Position numbers and translations under genes: made by a program. Below are positions 1-6,428 of a stretch of DNA of 8,154 bases, in pieces. Positions within the stretch are counted from its first letter, which is position 1. Each line of letters begins with the position of its first letter. This stretch comes from Flavobacteriales bacterium (lineage in GTDB: Bacteria > Bacteroidota > Bacteroidia > Flavobacteriales_D > Sanyastnellaceae). The stretch is from assembly GCA_028825055.1 (NCBI GenBank), contig JAPKAW010000077.1, positions 1 to 8,154 on the forward strand. The letters run 5' to 3'. The notes below the pieces were generated by a model. It saw nothing but the letters and a program-made list of their open reading frames with translations, did no database searches and had not been told where the DNA came from.

Positions 1-61
1 TGAGCAGTTGCGGTTTGACGCGGATAGGGGATGGGTGTGGCCAAAATCGTTTGACTCATGA
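1..61 (+). CDS. C-terminal end of an upstream gene (partial), possibly menC
   Basis: A reading frame open from base 2 runs into the window and ends at a TGA at 59-61. It encodes the 19 residues EQLRFDADRGWVWPKSFDS. The TGA overlaps the ATG of the next gene (58-60) in an ATGA arrangement, the usual sign of translationally coupled genes in an operon; this overlap is the main reason to believe the frame is real. The downstream gene is menE-like, and in many Bacteroidota menE follows menC (o-succinylbenzoate synthase), so this could be the menC tail. That identity is inferred from context only, as 19 residues hold no diagnostic motif. Confidence 0.5.
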   Translation, partial: EQLRFDADRGWVWPKSFDS

Positions 62-1107
62 CGCATTCAGGGATGCTGCACTTAGCCAACGGTTCTGTGC
101 CTTTGAAACCGAGCTCCTTGAGCCGTGCACTTGAGTTGGCATCGTCTCCGTGGGAGGTCAATGTGGTTCATGTTTTGTCGTCATGGTGGAGTTTGTCGGA
201 TAGCATGGAAATGAAGACCTCGGGTTCGACCGGTTCTCCTCGTCTGATTCAACACTCAAAAGCGGCAATAGAAGCGAGTGCACTTCGGACGTTACAGTAC
301 TTTCAATTAAACCCTGGAGCGCGTTTAGCATTGGCAATGCCTGCCGAATTCGTAGGTGGTATGATGATGGTCATCCGAGCTGCAGTTGGTGCGTTGGAGT
401 TGGAAGTCGTGGAACCGAGGTTGACGCCTTCTTTTTCGAACAGCACATTGGACTTTGTTGCGCTTACGGCGGCTCAAGCGCGCGCGATGTGCGCCTCAAA
501 AAGACATGCCCAACAGATGGAGCAATGGAAGGTTTTATTGCTTGGAGGAGCGCCTGTTCAGTCGGATTGGCTTGGAGGGTTATCAAAGAAATTAAAGGTC
601 TATGAGTCATTTGGAATGACTGAAACGATTAGTCACTTTGCCGTCCGGCAAGTGGCGCCAATGTTGGAAGATGTATTTCAGTGTCTTCCTGGGATTGAAG
701 TTTCCTCGGAATCCAATGGGGCGCTGAACGTCCAATTGCCGAATCAGTCGATCATACAGACAAACGATGCCGTTGAGATTGTCAATTCTCGAACATTCCG
801 ATGGCTCGGTCGACTCGACGACGTGATCAATACGGGCGGAGTGAAGGTGCACCCGAGTGCCATATCGGCCCTCCTTTCGTCAAACATTACGGAGCCATTT
901 GTGGTCTATGGACGGCCTCATATAGGATTGGGAGAAGAGGTTGTTTTGAGAATTCATTCACATGAAGAGCCTCAGAATGCCTGTCAGAGGCGCGATGAAC
1001 TGAATCGCGTGTTTGCATCATTACTGCCTCGGCACCACGCGCCGCGTGCAATAGAATGGAAGCCCATGGAAAAAACCCTCTCAGGAAAATGGAAAAGTCC
1101 CCGATGA
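58..1107 (+). CDS. menE: o-succinylbenzoate-CoA ligase (MenE-like), short Bacteroidota form
   Basis: Adenylate-forming (ANL) enzyme of 349 residues, expected to activate o-succinylbenzoate with ATP and join it to CoA in menaquinone synthesis in the cytoplasm. Motifs appear in family order: phosphate-binding loop TSGSTGSPR at 54-62, GGAPV at 163-167, YESFGMTET at 182-190, the hinge region GRLDDVINTGG at 251-261, and the C-terminal lysine motif LSGKWK (K344), the residue that catalyses adenylation. The protein lacks the N-terminal subdomain of longer family members (about 450-490 residues); short forms of about 350 residues are usual for MenE in Bacteroidota, so this is not a truncation. The start at 58 is chosen for its ATGA overlap with the preceding gene; an in-frame stop at 52-54 excludes anything longer. 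The 3' end overlaps rdgB by 4 bases. One oddity is that the loop ends in Arg62 where Lys is usual. The substrate is inferred from length and context; another acyl-CoA ligase role is possible. Confidence 0.82.
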   Translation: MTHSGMLHLANGSVPLKPSSLSRALELASSPWEVNVVHVLSSWWSLSDSMEMKTSGSTGSPRLIQHSKAAIEASALRTLQYFQLNPGARLALAMPAEFVGGMMMVIRAAVGALELEVVEPRLTPSFSNSTLDFVALTAAQARAMCASKRHAQQMEQWKVLLLGGAPVQSDWLGGLSKKLKVYESFGMTETISHFAVRQVAPMLEDVFQCLPGIEVSSESNGALNVQLPNQSIIQTNDAVEIVNSRTFRWLGRLDDVINTGGVKVHPSAISALLSSNITEPFVVYGRPHIGLGEEVVLRIHSHEEPQNACQRRDELNRVFASLLPRHHAPRAIEWKPMEKTLSGKWKSPR

Positions 1108-1712
1108 TGACAAAAGAAGATCTACCGGTATTGGTGTTTGCGACGCACAATGCCAACAAAGCGGCTGAAGTCGAGCGCATGTTGGAGGGGCGTTACCGAA
1201 TCCTCACCTTGAATGACATCGGTTGCGTTGAAGAAATTGTTGAAGATGCGGCGACCTTGGAGGGCAATGCGCAAATCAAGGCGCGTTATGTCAAGGCACA
1301 GTATGGATTGGATTGTTTCGCTGATGATACGGGCTTAGAAGTCGACGCCTTGGACGGGCTTCCCGGTGTCAAAACAGCCCGATATGCGGGGGAGAAAGCA
1401 GACTCAAGTGCGAACATGGAGAAGCTCATTCACGCGTTGACCGGGGTTTCAGAAGATAAGAGGCAAGCAAGGTTCCGTACGTGTATCTGTCTGATTCAGG
1501 GTGAAGAGGAAGTTTTGCTAAAAGGGGTGTGTGAAGGCAGGATTGCTCTAACGTTGGAGGGGACAGAAGGGTTTGGATACGACCCGATCTTCCATCCAAA
1601 TTCAGAATCAAGAACGTTTGCTGAAATGAGCCCCGCAGAAAAAAACACAGTAAGCCACCGTGGTCAGGCCGTGCGAAAAATGGTGAATGCATTGTTGGCA
1701 AGGTTTCAATGA
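1104..1712 (+). CDS. rdgB: Non-canonical purine NTP pyrophosphatase, RdgB/HAM1 family
   Basis: Cytosolic house-cleaning enzyme of 202 residues that hydrolyses ITP, dITP and XTP to the monophosphate and pyrophosphate, keeping deaminated purines out of DNA and RNA. The HAM1 signatures are all visible: nucleotide-binding THNANK at 14-19, the acidic DDTGLEVDAL stretch with D74/D75 for metal and catalysis, GLPGVKTARYAG just after, FGYDPIF at 157-163 and SHRGQA from 184. The length fits the family (about 190-205). The frame is open back to an ATG at 1056, but the 16 extra residues (MEAHGKNPLRKMEKSP) lie inside menE and have no family counterpart. I place the start at ATG 1104, which overlaps the menE stop as ATGA; ATG 1107 is equally possible. 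Coupling to menE looks like operon economy rather than a shared pathway. Confidence 0.95.
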   Translation: MMTKEDLPVLVFATHNANKAAEVERMLEGRYRILTLNDIGCVEEIVEDAATLEGNAQIKARYVKAQYGLDCFADDTGLEVDALDGLPGVKTARYAGEKADSSANMEKLIHALTGVSEDKRQARFRTCICLIQGEEEVLLKGVCEGRIALTLEGTEGFGYDPIFHPNSESRTFAEMSPAEKNTVSHRGQAVRKMVNALLARFQ

Positions 1713-1739
1713 AAATGGCGCGTGAGCGCTAAGAAGTTG

Positions 1740-1747
1740 CATCTTTG
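1740..1747 (+). promoter_or_regulatory. Candidate Bacteroidota -7 promoter element before accA
   Basis: The octamer CATCTTTG differs by one base from the Bacteroidota -7 consensus TAnnTTTG and is followed by CCC. It lies about 20 bases before the ATG at 1768, the short-leader layout common in this phylum. I see no clear TTG/TTTG -33 element at the expected distance, so accA may instead be read through from rdgB. Confidence 0.4.
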
Positions 1748-1767
1748 CCCTGAAAACTGCAGTGCAG

Positions 1768-2721
1768 ATGAATTATCTGGATTTTGAAGAGCCCATTCGC
1801 TTGTTGCGTGACCAGCTTGCCCAGGCAAAAGAGTTGCAAGAGACGAGTGATGTGGACATGGAGGCCTTGGTGCAGGACTTAGAGTCTAAAATTCGAGAAG
1901 TCACCGAAAAAGTGTACTCGGATTTGACGCCGTGGCAGCGCGTGCAAGTCAGCCGTCACCCGGACCGCCCGTATACCTTGAACTACATTGACGCCATCAC
2001 CGGCGGTCGTTTCATGGAATTGCATGGAGACCGGACCGTCAAAGATGACAAAGCCATGGTTGGAGGCTTTGGCTTTATTGATGATCAGTGTGTGATGTTC
2101 ATCGGTCAACAAAAAGGCATCAATACAAAAATGCGGCAGTATCGAAATTTCGGTATGGCCAATCCGGAAGGCTATCGGAAAGCCTTGCGTTTGATGAAGC
2201 TGGCTGAAAAGTTCAATCGACCGGTGGTAACGCTCATTGATACTCCGGGAGCGTATCCTGGACTTGAAGCGGAAGAACGCGGTCAGGGAGAGGCCATTGC
2301 GCGCAATCTCGTTGAGATGTGTCAGTTGAAGGTGCCCATCATTTGCATCGTCATTGGAGAAGGAGCCTCAGGAGGGGCTTTAGGCATCGGAATCGGAGAC
2401 CGCGTTTTGATGCTGGAAAATACATGGTATTCTGTAATCAGTCCTGAATCGTGTTCGTCCATTTTGTGGAGGAATTGGGAACATAAAATGGAAGCCGCTG
2501 CCGCATTGAAATTAACGGGGGAGGACATGCTCAAATTGGAGTTGATCGATGGGATCATTCCAGAGCCGCTTGGAGGAGTCCATGCGGATCGAGAAGCAAT
2601 GTATGCCTTGGTAAAAAAGGAAATCAAAACGCACTTATCGAAGCTTATGCCGATGGATGCCAATAAGCGAGTCGATCAGCGAATTCGCAAGTTCTCGTCG
2701 ATGGGAGTCGTAGATGGCTGA
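1768..2721 (+). CDS. accA: Acetyl-CoA carboxylase carboxyltransferase, alpha subunit
   Basis: AccA (317 residues) pairs with AccD to move carboxyl from carboxybiotin to acetyl-CoA, giving malonyl-CoA, the first committed step of fatty acid synthesis. The N-terminal ~55 residues form the usual charged helical segment (NYLDFEEPI, then a helix rich in Glu and Gln), followed by the crotonase-fold carboxyltransferase domain. Visible family motifs are LHGDR, DTPGAYPGLEAEERGQ from D158, the oxyanion-type glycine motif GEGASGGALGIG from 197, and the PESCSSILWR segment. The cysteine zinc finger typical of AccD is absent, which settles alpha versus beta. The frame also opens at a GTG at 1762, but the ATG at 1768 gives the family's N-terminus (M-x-YLDFE). 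The gap to rdgB is 55 bases. accD is not in the window, as is common where the two subunits are unlinked. Confidence 0.97.
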   Translation: MNYLDFEEPIRLLRDQLAQAKELQETSDVDMEALVQDLESKIREVTEKVYSDLTPWQRVQVSRHPDRPYTLNYIDAITGGRFMELHGDRTVKDDKAMVGGFGFIDDQCVMFIGQQKGINTKMRQYRNFGMANPEGYRKALRLMKLAEKFNRPVVTLIDTPGAYPGLEAEERGQGEAIARNLVEMCQLKVPIICIVIGEGASGGALGIGIGDRVLMLENTWYSVISPESCSSILWRNWEHKMEAAAALKLTGEDMLKLELIDGIIPEPLGGVHADREAMYALVKKEIKTHLSKLMPMDANKRVDQRIRKFSSMGVVDG

Positions 2722-2739
2722 GGTTGTCTCGGGATTGCT

Positions 2740-2747
2740 TAGTTTTG
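2740..2747 (+). promoter_or_regulatory. Candidate Bacteroidota -7 promoter element before the lipoprotein gene
   Basis: TAGTTTTG is an exact match to TAnnTTTG, placed in the 54-base gap after accA and 28 bases before the first ATG (2776). The upstream -33 element is weak: a TTG at 2724-2726 is too close, and a CTG at 2718-2720 has suitable spacing (19 bases) but one mismatch. The exact -7 match and intergenic position support a separate promoter for the lipoprotein gene. Confidence 0.5.
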
Positions 2748-2775
2748 TCACGAATTCGAAGATTCACAACACAGT

Positions 2776-4488
2776 ATGAACCGTATTTATTACACAATGA
2801 AGTCTCCAATCACGTTGGTTGCTGCTTCCCTTTTGTTTCTCGCCGGTTGTACCGGTCTGGGAAGCATGGAAAAAGAAATTGAAGCTTTGGGTCTCCAAGC
2901 AACACCTGAACCGCTGATTTTACGCGGTGACCAGGTGGAATTGAAGATTGAAGGCAAGTTTCCACCTAAGTATTTCGCTAAGAAAGTCAGCATGGAAGCG
3001 ACGCCAGTCCTCACATGGGAAGGAGGTGCCGCTGAATATGACGCTCAAGGATTCCAGGGTGAGGATGCCGCAGGAAATTTCCAAGTCATCCCATTTGAGG
3101 CAGGCAAATCATTCGTCTATGAGGCTTCTGTTCCTTACGATGCTGCAATGGAAGATGTCGCTGAATTGGCGGTCCGAATCTCTGGAACACAAGGCAACAA
3201 ATCGGCTACATTTGATCCGGTGGTCATTGGAGCCGGTGTGATAACGACACCATTATGGGTGCAGTCAGATGACCAGTTCATCGCTGTTCCTGATGCGTAC
3301 AAGCGTGTGATTTCTTACACCCAAGCTGCGACAGTCAACTATTCTGTAAATGCTTCAGGGGTGCGCGGGTCAGAGTTGCGAGATACCGATTGGCAAGAAC
3401 TCAAGACATTGATCAAATTGGCTGCGTCTGCAGACAGTGTGACATTGACAGGAGTGAACATCGAGTCGTATGCTTCACCTGAGGGTGAGATTACATTGAA
3501 TGAAGATTTGGCAAGCGACCGTGCAGGTTCTGCTGCCAAGGCAATGGCCAACGAGTTGAAGCGATCTAAGATTGTTACCAACGATGCCTTTTACAATGAA
3601 GCTCCTAAAGGAGAGGATTGGAATGGGTTTAAGAGTTTGATGAAGGCATCGTCGATTGCGGACAAAGATTTGATCTTGCGCGTGTTGGAGATGTATTCGG
3701 ACAAGAACAAGCGAGAAGAAGAAATTCGCAACATCGCCAAGACGTATAAGGAAATCGAGAAGGACATCCTTCCGGAACTTCGTCGGTCTCAAATGGCCGT
3801 TAGTTATGATGTTGAAGGCTACACGGATGAAGAGTTGATTGCGATGAGCATGGAGAGTCCGCAAATGTTGACGGCAGATGAATTGTTGTTCGCTGCGACT
3901 TTGTTCGAATCGGTAAATGATAAATTAACCGTTTTTGAAAATACGATGCGTGCACACACAACTGATTTCCGCGCATACAACAACGCAGGGTGGTGTTTGA
4001 CTGAAATGGGACGCAATACGCAAGCCAAGGAGTTGTTCAATCAAGCGTTGACTTTAGATCGCAACAAAGCTGTCTTGAATAATGTAGCGGCAATCAAGCG
4101 TCAGGAAGGCGATGTTGATGGCGCAATGAAATTATTGAACGAGGCGAACGGAGCAGGTCCTGAAGTGGCTTACAACAAAGGGATCATTTTGATTCAAAAG
4201 GGAGACTATCCTTCTGCGATATCGAACATGGGTCGTTCATCTACAGTCAATGTAGCGTTGGCCAAGATGCTCAATGGAGATGCCTCTGGCGCAAAAATAA
4301 CCTTGGAGAATTCAGGCGACGATAGTGCTGTTGCAAGCTATTTGATGGCCGTTGCATGTGCTCGTTTGGGCGATGCGAATGGTGTTAAAGTTCATTTGGC
4401 TGATGCTCTAGCAAAGGATCCTGGATTGCGTGCTAAATCTGAAAAAGATTTGGAATTCCGCAATGTCAGAGACCAACTGGGCATGTAA
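2776..4488 (+). CDS. Lipoprotein with OmpA-like (YASPEG-type) region and C-terminal TPR-like repeats
   Basis: A 570-residue predicted lipoprotein of unknown function. A hydrophobic segment ITLVAASLLFLA ends in a lipobox (LAGC, Cys25), so the mature protein should be lipid-anchored in the envelope, most likely the outer membrane. Residues ~30-160 look like beta-rich extracytoplasmic sequence without a family I can name. Residues ~180-350 hold an OmpA-like region: the motif YASPEG (232-237), then N242 and LASDRAG (245-251, Arg249), and a closing LRRSQMAVSYDVEG strand. The Asp of the usual TD-x-x-G motif is replaced, so peptidoglycan binding is uncertain. Residues ~397-550 contain helical TPR-like repeats, the clearest at 397-428 (AYNNAGWCLTEMG...AKELFNQAL), followed by two or more weaker units, implying protein contacts. 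Start: ATG 2776 is the longest; ATG 2797 gives an equally good signal peptide with Cys at 18. It has its own promoter candidate upstream and a terminator downstream, so it is probably monocistronic. Similar OmpA/TPR proteins occur in Bacteroidota, as I recall, without a settled role. Confidence 0.88.
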   Translation: MNRIYYTMKSPITLVAASLLFLAGCTGLGSMEKEIEALGLQATPEPLILRGDQVELKIEGKFPPKYFAKKVSMEATPVLTWEGGAAEYDAQGFQGEDAAGNFQVIPFEAGKSFVYEASVPYDAAMEDVAELAVRISGTQGNKSATFDPVVIGAGVITTPLWVQSDDQFIAVPDAYKRVISYTQAATVNYSVNASGVRGSELRDTDWQELKTLIKLAASADSVTLTGVNIESYASPEGEITLNEDLASDRAGSAAKAMANELKRSKIVTNDAFYNEAPKGEDWNGFKSLMKASSIADKDLILRVLEMYSDKNKREEEIRNIAKTYKEIEKDILPELRRSQMAVSYDVEGYTDEELIAMSMESPQMLTADELLFAATLFESVNDKLTVFENTMRAHTTDFRAYNNAGWCLTEMGRNTQAKELFNQALTLDRNKAVLNNVAAIKRQEGDVDGAMKLLNEANGAGPEVAYNKGIILIQKGDYPSAISNMGRSSTVNVALAKMLNGDASGAKITLENSGDDSAVASYLMAVACARLGDANGVKVHLADALAKDPGLRAKSEKDLEFRNVRDQLGM

Positions 4489-4504
4489 TTGCTCCAGAAC
4501 ATTT

Positions 4505-4545
4505 CGAAAAAGGCTGCTCCATTTGGAGTGGCCTTTTTCGTTTTT
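4505..4545 (+). terminator. Strong intrinsic terminator after the lipoprotein gene
   Basis: The arms CGAAAAAGGC (4505-4514) and GCCTTTTTCG (4531-4540) pair perfectly over 10 bp. Inside them, after a 2x2 mismatch, CTCC (4517-4520) pairs with GGAG (4525-4528) around an ATTT loop. A second T-run (4541-4545) follows the stem. The hairpin begins 17 bases after the lipoprotein stop codon and ends 30 bases before the next start, so it should separate the two plus-strand transcripts. Confidence 0.85.
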
Positions 4546-4575
4546 AAACCGCGTGAACTTGGTTACTTTGGTCAG

Positions 4576-5907
4576 ATGAAATATGCGACGGTTGTTTTTT
4601 GTTTGCTTCTTGGGATGTTCATTGCATTCGATGGGTTGGGCCAAACGAGCAATGAGGTAAGAACCCATTTGTTTGATTTGTCTGGCGTTGAATTTGAAGC
4701 GATTCCCTCACCGCTTCCGTTTGAATCATCTTGGGTTTTGATGGTGAAACAGCCTTTGGATCATGAGCACCCTGAGTTGGGGAGTTTTCGCCAAAAAGTG
4801 TATCTGTCCCACTATGAAGCGGATCGGCCTGTTGTTTTGGTGACAGAAGGGTACAATCGAGGGAGAAATTATGCAAGTGAATTGGCCACGGCTATCGGAG
4901 CCAACCAAGTATTGGTGGAGCACCGGTTCTACGGAGCGAGCATGCCAGACTCCATGGATTATACGTATCTAACGATTCGTCAAGCTGCAGCTGATTTGCA
5001 TCGGATCAAGGAGATGTTGGCTGGGCTGTATCAAGTTCCGTGGGTGGCTTCGGGAATTAGTAAGGGAGGACAAACGACGTTGTATTACCGTTATCTCTAT
5101 CCGGAAGATGTGGTGGTTAGTGCGCCGTATGTAGCTCCAATCAATTTGGCTTTGGAGGACACCCGGATTTACGACTTTCTGAATTCTGTAGGCTCTCGTT
5201 CTTGTCGAAAGGACATCCTCGCCATACAACGTCGAATTCTATCGGATTATGAAGCAAGCTTGACTCGCTTAAAGTGGCACGCGAAGGGAGAGGGGCTAGA
5301 GTTTGGTTATTTGAGTCTGGAAGAGGCCTTTGAATATGCCGTACTTGAGTATCCTTTTTCATTTTGGCAATGGGGGACGGATTGCTCAGACATACCCGAT
5401 GCTTCAGCGGACTTGGAGGTCATTTTGGACCATTTTTTAGAAGTTAGCGGCTTGGCTTTTTTCTCGAATGTGAGCATGACAGACTATGCCTCCCATTACT
5501 ATCAATGCGCCCGTGAGTTTGGTTACTATAGCTATGAAACAGCGGCTGTATCGGATTTACTCCGGGCCCTTCCAACCGACGTCAATCCATCAGCGATTTT
5601 CACTCCGAACCACGAAGAGGTTCCTTACGATGGAGGCGCTTTGGCGCGTGAGGTGTACGATTGGTTGGAAGCCTCGGGCGAACGCATTCTCTATATCAAT
5701 GGAGCGTTGGATACGTGGAGTGCAACAGCGATGCCACAGCGCGAGGACCGTGATGCCCTCTATTTCTTTTTAGAGGATGAAAGCCACCGTTCAGCGCGGA
5801 TTCGAGCGATGAATGGGGATCAAAAGCAAGAGGTCAAGGAAGCATTGGAACGGTGGTTGGAAATGCCCATCACCGGTTCGCTCTCTGAAATTGAGGAAAA
5901 CGACTAA
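4576..5907 (+). CDS. Secreted serine peptidase, S37 (PS-10 tripeptidyl aminopeptidase)/S28-like
   Basis: A 443-residue alpha/beta-hydrolase-fold peptidase, predicted to be exported and to trim peptides from the N-terminus in the periplasm or outside the cell. A signal peptide is clear (MKYATVVFCLLLGMFIAF, cleavage near residue 22-23 at GLGQ). The core follows: VTEGYNRGRNY, VEHRFYGASMP, nucleophile elbow GISKGG with Ser162, then PYVAPIN, a helical cap-like region (~190-330), NGALDTWSA with Asp379, and ESHRSAR with His404. These supply the Ser-Asp-His triad expected of S37/S28 enzymes. The length suits the family. The frame is open back to 4489, directly after the previous stop, but that stretch contains the terminator and would place 29 residues before the signal peptide, so ATG 4576 is the start. 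The 3' end shares bases with the opposing methyltransferase stop. Assignment to S37 rather than S28, and the tripeptide specificity, are inferred from the motif pattern. Confidence 0.85.
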   Translation: MKYATVVFCLLLGMFIAFDGLGQTSNEVRTHLFDLSGVEFEAIPSPLPFESSWVLMVKQPLDHEHPELGSFRQKVYLSHYEADRPVVLVTEGYNRGRNYASELATAIGANQVLVEHRFYGASMPDSMDYTYLTIRQAAADLHRIKEMLAGLYQVPWVASGISKGGQTTLYYRYLYPEDVVVSAPYVAPINLALEDTRIYDFLNSVGSRSCRKDILAIQRRILSDYEASLTRLKWHAKGEGLEFGYLSLEEAFEYAVLEYPFSFWQWGTDCSDIPDASADLEVILDHFLEVSGLAFFSNVSMTDYASHYYQCAREFGYYSYETAAVSDLLRALPTDVNPSAIFTPNHEEVPYDGGALAREVYDWLEASGERILYINGALDTWSATAMPQREDRDALYFFLEDESHRSARIRAMNGDQKQEVKEALERWLEMPITGSLSEIEEND

Positions 5908-6428
5908 CCAGGCAATCCGATTCTTTGTGCGGCATGCCATAAAACAATGCCAGCACAGACACTGACGTTGAGGCTTTGTTTAACTCCGTATTGGGGAATT
6001 TCTACCACAATTTCGGAGGCATCGCACGTGTCAGATTCAACGCCTTTCACTTCATTGCCAAATACAAGGGCCCATTTTTCTCCGGCTTTTGGCTCCCAGT
6101 TGAGGATTGAAACGCTGTTTTTGGTTTGCTCAATCGATGCGATTTTATAACCTTGTTCGCGCAAATGCACGATGGCTGAAAGTGCATCTGAATGTGCTGA
6201 CCATGGCACGTGTTCATCGGCCCCCAAGGCACTCTTCAGAATGTCCCTCTGAGGGGGGTGAGCCGTATAACCACACAAGTCGATGCCGCTAATTCGAAAG
6301 GCATCTGCCGTTCTGAAGAAAGCACCAACGTTGAGTCCAGACCGAATATTCTCAAGAACAACTCGAATGGGCACGGTCTCGGATTCGGTATACAATTCTG
6401 GACGTGTGCGTTCTCCCAATGGGCTCAT
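5904..6428 (-). CDS. RNA 2'-O-methyltransferase, SpoU/TrmH (SPOUT) family
   Basis: A 174-residue SPOUT methyltransferase that uses S-adenosylmethionine to methylate a ribose 2'-OH in tRNA or rRNA in the cytoplasm. The three trefoil-knot motifs are present: motif 1 NVGAFFRTADAF at 33-44 with the likely catalytic Arg39, motif 2 LVFGNEVKGV at 121-130, and motif 3 IPQYGVKQSLNVSVCAG at 144-160 with the conserved SLNVS. A family-type EQTKNS at 100-105 lies between motifs 1 and 2. The protein is little more than the catalytic domain plus a ~20-residue N-terminal tail, between TrmL (~157) and TrmH (~229) in size, so the target (for example tRNA G18 or the wobble base) cannot be read from the sequence. 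Its ATG overlaps the uvrB stop (ATGA in the minus sense, 6425-6428), so it is probably co-translated with uvrB. Its TAG stop overlaps the stop of the convergent peptidase gene. Confidence 0.9.
   Translation of the reverse strand: MSPLGERTRPELYTESETVPIRVVLENIRSGLNVGAFFRTADAFRISGIDLCGYTAHPPQRDILKSALGADEHVPWSAHSDALSAIVHLREQGYKIASIEQTKNSVSILNWEPKAGEKWALVFGNEVKGVESDTCDASEIVVEIPQYGVKQSLNVSVCAGIVLWHAAQRIGLPG

Noticed and set aside
1056..1103. N-terminal extension of RdgB from the ATG at 1056
   Set aside because: It would overlap menE by 52 bases and add residues not found in the HAM1 family; the ATG at 1104 gives the normal N-terminus and an ATGA junction.
1717..1732. Small inverted repeat GCGC-GTGA-GCGC after rdgB
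   Set aside because: Only 4-5 pairs and no T-run, so too weak to call a terminator.
2322..2663. Minus-strand open frame of 113 codons within accA
   Set aside because: No recognisable domain and fully antisense to a conserved gene; best explained as a shadow of its codon use.
3475..3864. Minus-strand open frame of 129 codons within the lipoprotein gene
   Set aside because: No domain, signal peptide or promoter seen; it lies wholly antisense to a well-supported gene.
4489..4575. N-terminal extension of the peptidase from 4489
   Set aside because: It starts at a TTG directly after the preceding stop, runs through the terminator hairpin and would bury the signal peptide; the ATG at 4576 is far better.
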